NCBI RefSeq assembly: GCF_907164915.1
Contig: NC_061867.1
Coordinates: forward strand, 56,171,771 to 56,235,770
Origin: Impatiens glandulifera
Lineage: Eukaryota; Streptophyta; Magnoliopsida; Ericales; Balsaminaceae
DNA: 64,000 nucleotides
Direction of reading: 5' to 3'
Part shown: positions 34,799 through 47,532 of the stretch, piece by piece
Position numbering within the stretch: position 1 is the stretch's first letter
Layout: each line of letters starts with the position of its first letter
Position numbers and translations under genes: made by a program
Notes under the pieces: generated by a model
Database searches by the model: none
Told to the model about the DNA's origin: nothing
The model's input: only the letters and a program-made list of their open reading frames with translations

Positions 34799-36346
34799 AT
34801 GTACAAGCAGTCCTCGGGTCGAAACAACAGGCCGAAAGGCTTCAAGATCAAGCACGCTATTCAACTGTTTGTGCTTGTAGCCATCTGCATTTGGTTAATT
34901 TATCAAGTCAAGCATTCCCATGATAAGAAAAGGGAATTTGACGAGAAAAACATAAAGACCGCCACCTCCTCCCTTTCAAATGGTGCTGGTGATGAAGTTA
35001 TAAAATTCGGGAGAAAGGATGTTCAAGATCGGTTTGAGGAAACGACCCTTGTGACGGATGGGAAGGTTGAAGAAGCTCAAGGACACGAGGAAGATAACAC
35101 AAACAAAGAGAATGAGCAAGAAGAAGAAGAAGAAGAAGAAGACATCAAGCATGGAGAAAAAGAAGATGAAGGCAGAGGGGGTGGAGATGATGAGATAGAT
35201 GATAGTGATCAACATAAATTTGATATGGAGCTCGAGCATGAAGAAAATTTGATCGATGAGAAGGATGCTGAAGGTAAAGATACAGAGGACAGGGAGGATT
35301 CCGAGGAGGAGGAAGGTGAAAGAAGATCAGAAGAGAGGGAGAATTCCGAGGAGGAGGGGGAGGAAGGTAAAAGAAGATCGGAGGAGAAAGAGAATTCCGG
35401 GGAGGAAGAAGGTGAAAGAAGATCGGAGGAGAAAGAGAATTCCGGGGAGGGAGAAGGTGAAAAAAGACCAGAAGAGAGAGTGAATTCCGATGAGGAGGAG
35501 GAGGAAGAACGTGAAAAGAGATCAGAGAGAGAGGAGGAGGACCACGACCACGAGGCACGAGAAGAACACTACAAAGCTGACGATGCTTCAAGTGCAGTGG
35601 CTCATGAAACTGAAAGGGAGAGCTCAGAGAAATTGAGTGAGCAGTCTCGAACAGAAGAGGAGGAAAGTGCCAATAATGTCAAGGAGGAGGAGGAGGAGGA
35701 GGATGTCAATGCCAGGGGGCAGAATTCTGCACAAGGAAATCAAACTGCAATGGGAAATGACATTCCTCAAAATGATGTAACCACCAATGGAAGCATAATT
35801 AGTAATTTAAATTTGACCATGAAAATGGATGAGAAGGACAGTGAACTCGTCAATGATCCAATTGAGATGGGTAAAGAAAATACTGGCGCTCTCTTAAATC
35901 AAATTCAAGAGGATTTGCAACAGAAGTCTGATCCGAAGGCAACCCAGCTAGAAGAAGAAGAAGAAAAAACACAAGAAGAGATCACAGAGACTAATTCCCA
36001 GAACAATATTGTGCATGAAAGCTTGTCTAAGTTGAATACAACTACCGAAGGAGAAGGAGGAGACAAGGAATTATTAGATCATTCCAATATGGGGGGCACA
36101 AAAGCAGTAGAAGGAGAGGCGGTTGGGGAGGAAACATTAAACAACTCAGGGTCGTCGAAGGAGGAGGAGGAGGAGTCGGAGTCGGGCAAAGAGATGGATC
36201 CCAAGTCAGAAGAGTCTTCTGTAAGTGACCCAATTGATTCTTCGGATTCTTCTTCTTCTTCTTCTTCATCTCATCTAGAGTCTTCATCTGTGGATACCAC
36301 CACAACCGAAGGAAACAATAAACACCAAGATGCTGCCATCATGTAA
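34799..36346 (+). CDS. Single-pass membrane protein with long acidic disordered tail
   Basis: One exon of 515 codons, starting at the ATG of MYKQSSGRNNRPKGFKIKH; an earlier in-frame start has no ATG. A membrane segment at about residues 20-37 (AIQLFVLVAICIWLIYQV) follows a basic N-terminus, as in a type II signal anchor. The rest is highly acidic and low in complexity. At about residues 164-242 an imperfect tandem repeat carries RRSEEKENSGEEEGE. The C-terminal part is serine-rich and ends in HQDAAIM. I recognise it as a plant family usually annotated as dentin sialophosphoprotein-like or uncharacterised, with a conserved N-terminus and a freely evolving tail. The role is unknown. It may be a Golgi or ER protein given the anchor, but that is inference. 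Confidence 0.85.
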   Translation: MYKQSSGRNNRPKGFKIKHAIQLFVLVAICIWLIYQVKHSHDKKREFDEKNIKTATSSLSNGAGDEVIKFGRKDVQDRFEETTLVTDGKVEEAQGHEEDNTNKENEQEEEEEEEDIKHGEKEDEGRGGGDDEIDDSDQHKFDMELEHEENLIDEKDAEGKDTEDREDSEEEEGERRSEERENSEEEGEEGKRRSEEKENSGEEEGERRSEEKENSGEGEGEKRPEERVNSDEEEEEEREKRSEREEEDHDHEAREEHYKADDASSAVAHETERESSEKLSEQSRTEEEESANNVKEEEEEEDVNARGQNSAQGNQTAMGNDIPQNDVTTNGSIISNLNLTMKMDEKDSELVNDPIEMGKENTGALLNQIQEDLQQKSDPKATQLEEEEEKTQEEITETNSQNNIVHESLSKLNTTTEGEGGDKELLDHSNMGGTKAVEGEAVGEETLNNSGSSKEEEEESESGKEMDPKSEESSVSDPIDSSDSSSSSSSSHLESSSVDTTTTEGNNKHQDAAIM

Positions 36347-38330
36347 TGATGATTTTGGTCTGTTTGTTTTGTTAAATCGCACATTTCCAAGGTTGGTTCC
36401 TATTTGTTGTATGTTGATTCCTATTTTGTATGAGGTATTGAAAAGCAAAACATCGCTCTACGAGTGATGGAAAAAGGAAAAAATAATTGTCTAGGCATGT
36501 ATGTTTTTAAGAAATAGTTCTAAGCTAGACTAGTAGTGTAGTTACTTATTTTGTGCATGCTTCCACTTCCCAAAATTGTAATGAAAAAATGTATAATTCC
36601 GGCTATTTGGGAAATTTTTATTTTTATTTTTATTTTTAAATTCAAATTCTTGTTTCATTATAAAATAGATTATTTGAGTTTATTTTTATAATTAGTTTAA
36701 TGAATTAAATGGTTGGATGATTTAAAATATGAGATACTTCTTAGTCCGAATTAAGTGAAATGCCTCATTCGAAATTATTGAGCTGGAGATTAACTGATAA
36801 GGAAAAACTTATCAAATATGTGATTTAGGCAATCCTTGCTTCTTCCTTTTTAATGTTTGTCTCCAAGAAGCCTAATTATTTCATTAAGAAAATCAACTCA
36901 TTTATCCGATGATATAAATGATTCATCCGGTTCCGGTGGTAGATAGAAGACATTAAATTTCTAAGTGCTTTAAATCCAAGTTTGTTAGTGCAATTTTGTT
37001 GAGGTGGGCATGATCGAATTGTGTTGTTAGAAAAAAAAAATCGGTTTGATCGAGGATAATATTTGTGTCTCCCGTTCTAAAACATCCCAATTTTTTCTCG
37101 AACACTATAAATATAATTAAATATATAATATTACCAATATATTTATTTATTCTTCATATTTTATTAAAAATATATTATTTTTATAATAATATAAATATTA
37201 ATATATTACAATATAATATAATATTAAAAATTTTGTTTATATAATTTTATTAAAAATTATTGTTTATTTTTACAAAATATAATATATTAGTGTTTTACGA
37301 AAAATCCTCAAAACTGAACTGCACGAAGATGATAGTAAAAATGAGTAGAATGAGGCGTGGATAGTAAAATGAGTAGAATGAGGCGTGGATAGTAAACGTA
37401 TTTTTCGCTCGAATCTCTAAAAGATTATTTATGTTTTCATTTTTCAACGAGACCTTAAAATCATATACATTAACATAGGAATATAAATAAATAAATAAAT
37501 AAATAGATTATACATGTTTTTATTTATAGGGTGAAAGCAAAAATGACAAGACTAAACTTTAAAATATGTTTTAAATAATTATGAATTTTTATTATTTAAT
37601 TTATAATATTATTATATGATAAAAATATATTTTATTTTTAAAAATATATATTATTAAATAAAATGATTAAGTTAAAATATAAAATATAAAATTGAAAACA
37701 AAATATTAAAACAATATTTAAATTAAAATATATAGACAAAATACATTATTTATATTTTACCGTATGTACAATATGATAATTCAGTCAAAATTAAGGAAAA
37801 ACATGTATACATTTTAAGATTCACATTAAACCATTTTCAACACACAAATTCATTCTCAAATTCAAAATATTTTAAATATCCCATTAAACACCGATTCGTC
37901 TCTAACCTAAAAATTATTTTCAAACTAAAAAAAATATTTTTAAAATATTTTTTTTTACACTAACTTTTCAACCTTGTTAATATTATCTACATATTTATCA
38001 ACTTTACATATTTAACCTAAATCTTTTTTATTCATTTAATAAAATAAAAATAAAATTAATTAAATATCAATACTTGTTTTATTTTACTTCTTTATAGATG
38101 TTTTATTTTACTTTTTATAGATGGCTAAAGTAACATAAAAAGATCAATCAATCTCAATTTATACTCATTTTTTTCATACCCTATTTCTAGCTCCTTCTTC
38201 CCACCAACAAAAAGAAAAAACTCCTATACATTTTCTAGCTTCAAATTATATAATAAACTAATGCTTGAGAATCATAGATCTTGACTGTGGAAAGTTATTG
38301 AGTTCTTGAAATAATGTTAATAATCACCAT
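36347..38330. other. AT-rich intergenic region
   Basis: 3' flank of the acidic protein gene followed by very AT-rich DNA. A duplication of about 30 bp (ATGAGTAGAATGAGGCGTGGATAGT-like) lies near 37342-37395. No gene or element is recognised. Confidence 0.6.
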
Positions 38331-38727
38331 ATCTAGGACCGAAAAAAAATGTAGGGCCACCCAAAAAATTATATATATATATATAATTAAATACATACGA
38401 TATATATTAAAAAAATGAGGCTCAACCCTAGGGTCGGCTAACTAAACCCATCCACTCCAACACCACACACCCAAGCGGCAAGCACCCAATTTGTGAATTG
38501 TGACCAGCCAAAGGTTATCTCCAAAAGTCCAACCCCGTCCTCTCTCCAAACTCCGACGTTCGACCATCGTCTCATCTCCTCAATTGTTGGTAATCTCTAC
38601 TTCTTGGATTTTTTGCTTTAATCATTGCAATTTTAAAAATCAATTCATTATTCTTCCATCACAATTTATTTTATTGTCATTGTCATTTGTTAACTATGTT
38701 TATTAATGTGATGAAATTTGAAATGTT

Positions 38728-41048
38728 AGATTGACTCTATCTATAAGAAAGCATGGATCGGGTAGTTCCAAACGCAAAAGAATAAAGGAACGATACAAAT
38801 TTATTCAAAGTCAATCAGGGGCTATGGATAAATTTGTTTTCTATAAAGAGAACGAAACACAATGTTCAGGGGATATAGGGGTAGATGTAGACATTGATGT
38901 TGGTGTAGAAGAAAATGTGGAGCAATCAATGGAGACTCAAACACCTTCTGAGGAAGATGTTGATATTGGCCTAGAAGAAAATATAGAGAATCAAATGAAT
39001 GAACCTTTTGAAGTAGATATTGATGTTAATGTAGAAGAAAACTATGGAGCCTGGTTTGAAAGGGAATGATGATATTCCCAACATCTTTGATCCTAATTGG
39101 GATAATCTTGCTCCTAAATTGAGGGATTTATTGGTGAAAAAAGGTCCTCTTAGAGATGTGTTGACAGAAAAAGTCCGAAAAATAGATCAAATAACAGGCA
39201 TTTCAAATCTGATTTCTATATTATGCACTTATCAAATGGGCAGAAGCATCATCGAGATTGGTTTGTGTATTGTAAGGATTTTGACAGAGTATTCTGCTTC
39301 TACTGTAAAGTCTTTAAGACCAAACGACAACTTTCTCAGTTAGCACATGATGGAATAAGGGATTGGGGGCACCTTTCTCACAGTTTGATGCAACATGAAC
39401 GAGGTTCAGACCATATAACTTTATACTTTATTTGGGTTGAGTTACGTGAACGACTAAAAACTAATCAAGTAATAGATAAAGTTTTACAGGATCAAATCAA
39501 AGTTACAATCCTGAAAAGAATAAAAGAAGCCAAGTATTTTTCAGTAATATTCGATTGTACTCCTAACATAAGTAAGAAAAAACAAATGACATTGATAATA
39601 AGGTGTGTTGATGTCTCCACGGTTCCAATAAAGGTACAAGAATATTTTTTGCAATTTTTGGTTGTGAATAATACAATAGGTCAAGGGTTTTTTGAAGAAT
39701 TAAAGAATGTGTTACACCATATTGGTCTTGATATTGATGATGTCAGAGGGTAAGACTACGATAATGGATCAAACATGAGGGGAAACATAAAGGTGTACAA
39801 ATAAAACTATTAGACATTAATCCTAGAGCATTTTATACACCTTGTGCTGCACATTCTCTCAATTTGACATTATCTGATGTTGCAAACTCTTGTCAAAAAG
39901 CAGAAGAGTTTTTTTGAGTTGTTCAACGTATTTACACCTTATTTGCGGACTCTACTAAAAGGTGAGATATCTTGAGAGGAAATGTATCAAAAAAAGTCAC
40001 ACTTTGAAATCATTATCGACAACAGGTGAGAAAGCAGAGTTATTAGTGTGAAGACAATAATTACTCAAGCTCCTGAAATAAGAGAAGCTTTACATCAGCT
40101 TGCCGAGAAAACAACAGATTCTGGTATAAAAGTGAAGCCAAGTGTCTAGCAGATTATGAACTTGGAAAATTTGAGTTTATTGTAGGGATGATTATCTGGT
40201 ATAATATCATGGCTAAAGTGAATATTGTCAGTAAACAATTTCAGTTTGAAAATATGCGGATTGATGTAGCAATGGGTAGTGTGAAGGCACTTATTGCATT
40301 CTTTAGAGAGTACAAAGAAATAGGGTTTGAGAATGCGTTGAATTGTACCAAAGAAATTGTTGTTGAATTGTATATTGATCTAGTGTTTCTAGAGAAGAAA
40401 AAGAAAAGAAAATTTCTTAAGAAAAAATATTTTGATGAGATTGACTCTGAAAATCAGTCATCTGAACCACCTATCGAAGAATCAAGTCAAGAATCCTTCA
40501 GAATTCATTACTTTTTATACATAATTGATGAAGCAATCAGTTCATTGGAGAAATTATTTGAGCAATATGAGTAATATGAGGAGACATTTGAGTTCTTATT
40601 TACGGCAGAGAAGCTAAAGTCCTTGGATTCTGTTAACCTAAAAAGAAGCTGCAACAACCTTGAGAAGAAACTGGAGAATGGCCACACTTCTGACATTAAC
40701 GGTGATGATTTATTAAATGAATTGAGGCTATTACAAAAACATTTACCAAATGAACTTGATTCAACTAGTGCAATCCTAAATTTCTTGAAAAGAGCTAATT
40801 GTTATCCTACTAGTTGTCTTGCATATAGAATTATGTTAACAGTTCCAGTGATAGTAGCATCAGCTGAAAGAAGCTTTTCAAAGCTAAAAATATTGAAATC
40901 TTACTTGCGTTCGACCATGTCACAAGAAAGACTAAATGTTTTGGCTTTGATTTCTATTGAACATGAGTTCTTGAAAAAGTTTGACTATGATAGGTTAATT
41001 GATGATTTCGCATCTAAGAGTGCAAGAAGATCAATTTTCAGAAAATAG
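38728..41048 (+). pseudogene. hAT-family transposase (ZMYM1-like type), broken
   Basis: Ordered pieces of a plant hAT transposase are spread over several frames: a basic start (SSKRKRIKERYKFIQSQSG); a TTF-type zinc finger (WFVYCKDFDRVFCFYCKVFK) near 39260; a DUF4371 part (AKYFSVIFDCTPNISKKKQM); then NGSNMRGKHKGVQ and FYTPCAAHSLNL near 39770-39870; and the C-terminal dimerisation region (VIVASAERSFSKLKILKSYLRS) near 40850. Stops and shifts at about 39060, 39750, 39915 and 39960 show that it is dead. The ends of the element are not clear: TAGGGCC occurs near 38352 and 41367, but in the same orientation. Confidence 0.85.
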
Positions 41049-41961
41049 TATTGTATTGACTGATTCAAATTGGTAAAATTTTAATAGAATTGTATTGTAT
41101 TGACTGATTCAAATTGGTAAAATTTTAATAGAATTGTATTGTATGTCGTGTCTTTGTAATAGATTTTAGACTTTTGGTCATTCTTTTGGAGACAATGTAA
41201 CAAGAACAATTGTTATTGATGTAAATTCAATAAGCTTTACCATAAAATTTGCCTTGATTTTTTTTTAATCTTTTTGTTGTTGTGATCTTAATTGTTGGTA
41301 TGCGTAGATATTTATTTATGATATTATGTTTATAGTTTTGGTGTTTTTCTTTTTTTTGAGTACTTAGGGCCGCATTTGATATCTCGCACAAAACTTTTAA
41401 ACATATTGGGTCGGCACTGACCATATTAAAAGTTATAAAAAAAATTATATATAGTTTAAGAGCCATTTTGAAAAATGGCCAGGATGGTGAGATGAATAGT
41501 GTCAACGCATATTTGGGTTTGGAAAGAGGAGAGGAGAATCAAATCGCATTATGCGTTCTGATTTGCCGGCCGGTTGAAAAAAAATCACGCAAAACTCATC
41601 ATAAGTGTCAAAACTCATTATAAGTGTCGCTAGAAAGCTCTTAGTAATATTTCTTTTTTCAACTTTAAGTATTTGAAATTTATTTGAGATTATAAAAACA
41701 CTGTATACTTCAATAAACAGTATAAGAGTTGAGTTAAAGTTGAAGAAGAAAAATACCAATTATCCTGTGTATTTGGTGAGGATGCAATTGGTATTGAATT
41801 AGAAGGGTAAATTCTAATTATAATATTTGTTAAGTGAATTCTAATATTTATTAAGTGACTTAAATATAATAATTAGATATAAATTTAAATTATGATAAAA
41901 TTATAAATAATGTAGTGGTTAATATATATATATTTTTTTTAAAATATGTTTGAATTATAAT
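41049..41961. other. Tail of the hAT remnant and AT-rich spacer
   Basis: A 49 bp tandem duplication (TTGTATTGACTGATTC start) lies at about 41050-41150, directly after the transposase frame. The rest is AT-rich without recognisable features up to the fold-back element. Confidence 0.6.
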
Positions 41962-44900
41962 TAGGGGTGAGCAAATGAGTAAACCCAACCCGTATTACCC
42001 AACCCATATTCAACCCAAATTAAATTTACCCAACCCATAATTCAACCCATATTATTTACTAATATGGGTTGGGTATGGGTTGGGTTGAGTATGGGTTGGG
42101 TAACCCAAATTATTTTATTTTTATTTTTTATTTAACATGTATTTGACTTATTTAACACATTTTTATTAGTTTAACACGTTTTCACGTTGACATTTTTAAT
42201 ACGTTTTTCACACGTTTAACACGTTTTTGGCACGTTTAACACATTTTTGACACGTGGAACACGTTTTTCATGTTTTTGGCATGTTTAACACGTTTAACAC
42301 GTTTTTGACGTGTTTGACACGTTTGACACGTTTAACACATTTTGACACATTTTTGACACGTTTAACACGTTTAACACGTTTTGACACGTTTAATATATTT
42401 TTCACATTTTGACACGTTTCACACGTTTTTCACGTTTTTGGCACGTTTTGACACGTTTAACACGTTTTCCACGTTTTTGACACGGTTTGACACGTTTAAC
42501 ACGTTTTCGACACGTTTAATACGTTTTTCACATTATTGACACGTTTCACACGTTTTCACATTTTTGGCACGTTTAACACGTTTTGACACGTTTAACACGT
42601 TTTGACACGTTTTGACACGTTTAACACGTTTTGTGACGTTTAACACGTTTTGACACGTTTTTTCACGTTTTCGACGCGTTTAACACCTTTTGACACATTT
42701 TTGGCACGTTTAACACGTTTTAACACGTTTTGACACGTTTAACATATTTTTCACACTTTTGACACGTTTCACACGTTTTTCACGTTTTTGGCACGTTTAA
42801 CACGTTTTCCACGTTTTTGGCACGTTTTGACACGTTTAACACGTTTTCGACACGTTTAATACGTTTTTCACATTATTGACACGTTTCACACGTTTTCACA
42901 TTTTTGGCACGTTTAACACGTTTTGACACGTTTAACACGTTTTGAGACGTTTAACACGTTTTGAGACGTTTAACACGTTTTGACACGTTTAACACGTTTT
43001 TCATGTTTAACACGTTTTTCACGTTTTCGACACGTTTAATACGTTTTCGACACGTTTAATACGTTTTTCACACATTCAACACGTTTAACACATTTGACAC
43101 GTTAGACACTATTTTCATATTTTGACATGTTTAACACATTTTTAACATGTTTGACACATTTTTCACGATTACGACACATTTAACACTTTTGACACATTTT
43201 TCACGTTTTTGGCACGTTTAACACGTTTTGACATGTTTAACATGTTTTTCACGTTTTTCACATTATTAACACGTTTAACACGTTTGTAACATGTTTAACA
43301 CGTTTGTAACATGTTTAACATGTTTTCACACGTTTTTCACGTTTTTGGCACGTTTAATACGTTTTGACACATATTCCACGTTTTTTGCACGTTTAACACG
43401 TTTTCCTCGTTTTGGCACATTTTGATACGTTTAACACGTTTTTGACACGTTTAACATGTTTTTCACATTTTTGACACGTTTAATACGTTTTCGCATGTTT
43501 AATGTCAAACGTGCGAAAAACATATTAAACGTGTCAAAAATGCCAAAAACGTGTTAAAACTTATCAAAATGTGTTAACGTGCAAAAAAAATATGTTAAAC
43601 ATGTCAAAATATGTTAAATGTGTAAAACTTGTTAAAATGTCAAAAACGTGTTAAACGTGCCAAAAACGTGTTAAACGTGCCAAAAACGTGATAAACGTGT
43701 TAAACATGTTACAAACGTATTAAATATGTTACAAACATGTTAAACGTGTTAAGAATGTGAAAAACGTGAAAAACATGTTAAATATGTCAAAAACGTATTA
43801 AACGTACCAAAATGTGAAAAATGTGTGAAAAACGTGTCAAATATGTCAAAAACGTGTTTAACATGCCAAAAACATAAAAAACATATTGAATGTGTGAAAC
43901 ACGTGTTAAATGTGTGAAAAACGTGTGAAAATGTGTTAAACATATCAAAAACGTGTTATAATGTTAAAAACGTGTTAAACGTGCCAAAAACGTGAAAACC
44001 GTGTTAAACTTATAAAAAAACGTGTTAACGTGTTAGTTATGTTAAAAACGTGTTAAACGTGCCAAAAAGGTAAAAAAGAAACGTGTTATATTTGTCAAAA
44101 ACGCGTTAAATGTATTAAACATGTCAAAAACGTGTTAAACATGACAAAAACGTGTTATTAGTACAAAAACGTGTTAAACATGTCAAAAACTTGTTAAACG
44201 TGCCAAAAACATAAAAACGTGTTAAACGTGTGAAAAACATGTTTTAATTGTGAAAGCGTGATAAGAATATTAAAAACGTGTTAAACATGTTAAACATATC
44301 AAAAACGTGTTAAAATGTCAAAAACGAGTTAAACGTGTCAAAAACGTGAAAAACGTGTTAAACTTATCAAAAACGTGTTAAATATGTTTAAAACGTGTTA
44401 AACGTGCCAAAAACGTGAAAATCGTGTTAAACTTATAAAAAAAACGTGTTAACGTGTTAGATATGTTAAAAACGTGTTAAACGTGCCAAAAACGTAAAAA
44501 ACGTGTTAAACTTGTCAAAAACGCGTTAAACGTATTAAAAATGTCAAAAACGTGAAAAACGTGTTATTAGTGTGAAAATGTGTTAAACATGTCAAAAACG
44601 TGTTAAACGTGTCAAAAATGTGAAAACGTGTGAAAAATGTGTTAAACGTATGAAAAACGTGTTAAACGTGTGAAAAACATGTTAAATGTGTGAAAAACGT
44701 GTTAAACGTGTGAAAAACGTGTTATAAGTGAAACGTGCTAAAAATATTAAAAACGTGTTAGACGTGTGCAAAACGTGTTAAACGTATGAAAAATATGTTA
44801 AACATGTCAAAAACGTGTTCGACTTAAAGTTGGAAGATGATTAGTTTATATTGGATTAATAATAGAGAATTAAACTAAATTTATATAATTTGGGTAATTT

Positions 44901-45046
44901 GGGTAACCCTAACCCAACCCAAATTAAACTCAACCCAAATTTAACTCAACCCATACTCAACCCAACCCATACTAACCGACCCAAATTATTATTTTGGGTT
45001 TGGATTAGGGTTAGGTTTGGGTAAACCCATATTATGCTCATCCCTA
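41962..45046. mobile_element. Fold-back element with ACGTG-rich minisatellite arms
   Basis: The ends TAGGGGTGAGCA and TGCTCATCCCTA are inverted with one difference. Inside them are AACCCAAC-rich stretches, and then two opposed arrays: about 42160-43500 is built of units like AACACGTTTTGACACGTTT, and about 43507-44820 of the reverse complement. The turning point is at about 43503 with a loop of a few bases. The arms measure about 1.54 kb each. The hAT-like ends suggest a non-autonomous hAT or fold-back element with an expanded internal satellite. No coding potential and no target duplication found. Confidence 0.85.
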
Positions 45047-45114
45047 GGCATTTGCACACCCTTGGGGACATCAATATACTACTATTAGATAGATAATAAA
45101 CAATTTATCTCTCT

Positions 45115-45228
45115 GTTACATACTAGGGTTTTAATGTTAATGGGTCGGGATGATTAACCTAATTATACTATCACTATCTAACTGGGTTAACCGGCCCGGT
45201 CCATTAACATTGGACCCTGTTATGTAAC
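45115..45228. mobile_element. Short hairpin, candidate MITE
   Basis: GTTACATACTAGGGT at the left and ACCCTGTTATGTAAC at the right are inverted, and pairing continues inward (TAATGTTAATGGGTC with GGTCCATTAACATT). Total length about 114 bp. No target duplication was recognised. Confidence 0.6.
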
Positions 45229-45700
45229 CACTTCCATATGGGTATATGATGAAGTCCAACTGAATGTGCTCCATAATATTTGCACACAATCAAAGTATAG
45301 CTAGTGAAAGAAATAAGTCAGGAGGGACCCATTAGTAAATCTCAGGTGTGTAAATTAGCTTTGGGTTAGAAATACATGAACAAGTTTTTTGCTCTCTCAG
45401 TAAGTTGAGTAACCCAAAACATCCAAAGCTTATTGCATTTCCTATAAAAGAAGCAAAACAAAACATATGCATTTTCAGATTGAGTGGCTTTTATTGTCAT
45501 TGATATTGGAGATCTGTTTATGATGTGTATGCATTTATTTTCCTCACTGAATCATCTAAGGATAAGGTAATTTCTCTTAATAAATGTTTAAGCCTATGTT
45601 ATTGTGGGTTCAAGTGAAATGGCTACGTATGATTTATTCACTCTTTGGCATATGTTTTCTCAGATATGTGCTTTATCTGAGTATAATTTTGTTTATGCAG

Positions 45701-47532
45701 ATGTGATGTCTGCACAAAAGGTCCACCTGAAATGCTGAATGTAATGGATGATATAGGAGCTTTTATGCAGGTTTTTGCTGAACATTATGTAAGTACTGGA
45801 CATGTCCATCATCTGGGGTCTTATTTCGTTTTCCCTAACTATAAGGCACTCTTATTCCAAAAAAAAAACTATAAGGCACTCTTCAGTCTCTTATCTAGGT
45901 GTTTCCGTAAGTTATTCCTTCTTCTTGCTATATAAAATGTGAAAAGGACATGTAAATGTGATACTTGCTATCAGCAAGCTCTATAGCTGCAAGTAGTTGG
46001 GTTAAATAGTAAGAGATTTTGTAGATGAAAATGAACTCTCCAGTTGTTGTACTTTAGTACTAAGTAAGTTCCAAGTTGATTATCATGGAGGGAAAGAACA
46101 AGCATTCACAACCATCACTTGAATTTTTCAGGAACAAGGCTGCCTTCTGTATAGCGTATATGATGATGGCATCTCTGACAGCCATAAACCAGTCAAATAC
46201 AAGAGGAAACCGGATGTCAAGATATTCATTAGTAAAATTAGGGAACAGGTAACTTCTGTTATCTGGGTGCAATCTTTTATGTTCATCAGTAAAATGTAAG
46301 CAACAGGTTTATGCAAGTTCATATTTGAGCATGAATACTCAAGAATAATGTACTTGGATGATTATTTGGTTTTTCTACTTTTACTTGCCAATGTTTGACT
46401 ATGAAACACTTCATGTTGATAAGCCTGGGCGCATCTAGCCAAATTCGGAGAAATTAATAGTGAAATAAGATACTTCTCAAATGATGGTTTCTTGGTGCAG
46501 TTTCAGAAGTTTACAGCTAGTGATAACCTCTGGTGGCAAGGTCTTGCTCGAATTTTAGAAGATAAAGGATTTATCAAGGAGGGAGATGAGATGGTATGGT
46601 CTTCAATGGATGATTATAGTCATTTTTAATTTGATTACTTTAACAACAATATGTTCTTCATAAAAAAGTTATTGGTAGACTGGTGGTTAATATTTCTGAG
46701 TATTATTTATGGGTTTGCAACAAAACACAATGTGATTGAACTGATACAAATTATCTTAGGCTTAATTAAATTTGTCAACATAAAACCTTGTTGCCTAGCT
46801 CTTAAAGGATTTCTTCGATTTGCTATATTCAGAACTGGAACTCTGTAATGTACCAGGTCTAATATTTGTAGAAGAAGTGTGTGATGACAAGAAAATGGCC
46901 TAAGCCTTTAAGAGATGAGAGAAATCAGATCCATAACATTCTTCTACACATTCTACTAATTACAATATTACCCTTGTACTATTTTCTAATATATCATTTG
47001 GAAACAGTTGTAATTTTTGTTTTTGTATCAAAATCCGGTTACAACCAATAAATTTTTGAATCGACGTATCTGCATCCGCTTCCAGAAACAAAAAATGAAA
47101 AGTGTTTCCAAAAGGGTAGTTCCAATACATTTATAAGAGGGTATTTACTTTTCATTCTTTTCTCTAGGAGTTTTTATGCTTCATTTGAATTCAATTGATT
47201 TGAGCTATGCACCCTATCCTATTGTACAGGTCCATGTTCAGATAAAATATCCAGAGCCAACAAAACTGGGATTGGAATGGTTGCAACAAAATAAGATGGA
47301 GCAGCCCTCCTATGTTTATCCTGAAGCAGATATGCTGCTATCAATGGAAAACCCTAAGCCATACTCAAGTTTCTCAGAATGGGGAAAAGGATGGGCTGAT
47401 CCTGAGATTCGTCGGCAAAGACTAACAAGGAATAATAGAGTTGGGAGGAAGAAAAAGAAGAGGAAATCAAGCAGTCACCGCCCAGATTCAAAGGTACTGA
47501 GGAGGTTAGCTTCACACTCTAAACGAAGATGA
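45701..47532 (+). CDS. RecQsim-type helicase, 3' part only
   Basis: Four exons (45701-45788, 46132-46248, 46501-46593, 47230-47532) join in frame to the stop. They read CDVCTKGPPEMLNVM (zinc-binding part of RecQ helicases), then DNLWWQGLARILEDKGFI, then SYVYPEADMLLSMENP and FSEWGKGWADPEIRRQRL, followed by a basic tail rich in KKKKRK. This matches the C-terminus of plant RecQsim proteins as I know them. The helicase domain, which should come first, is not found anywhere upstream in the window. Either a very long intron or a break separates it, or this is a partial copy. The exons themselves are free of stops, so it is old-looking but not decayed. Confidence 0.75.

Noticed and set aside
35145..35591. 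Proline/leucine-rich minus-strand frame
   Set aside because: Shadow of the acidic repeat region of the membrane protein gene.
44880..45020. Telomere-like AACCCTAACCC and GGGTTAGGG stretches
   Set aside because: Not the plant TTTAGGG repeat in tandem; part of the AACCCAAC-rich ends of the fold-back element.
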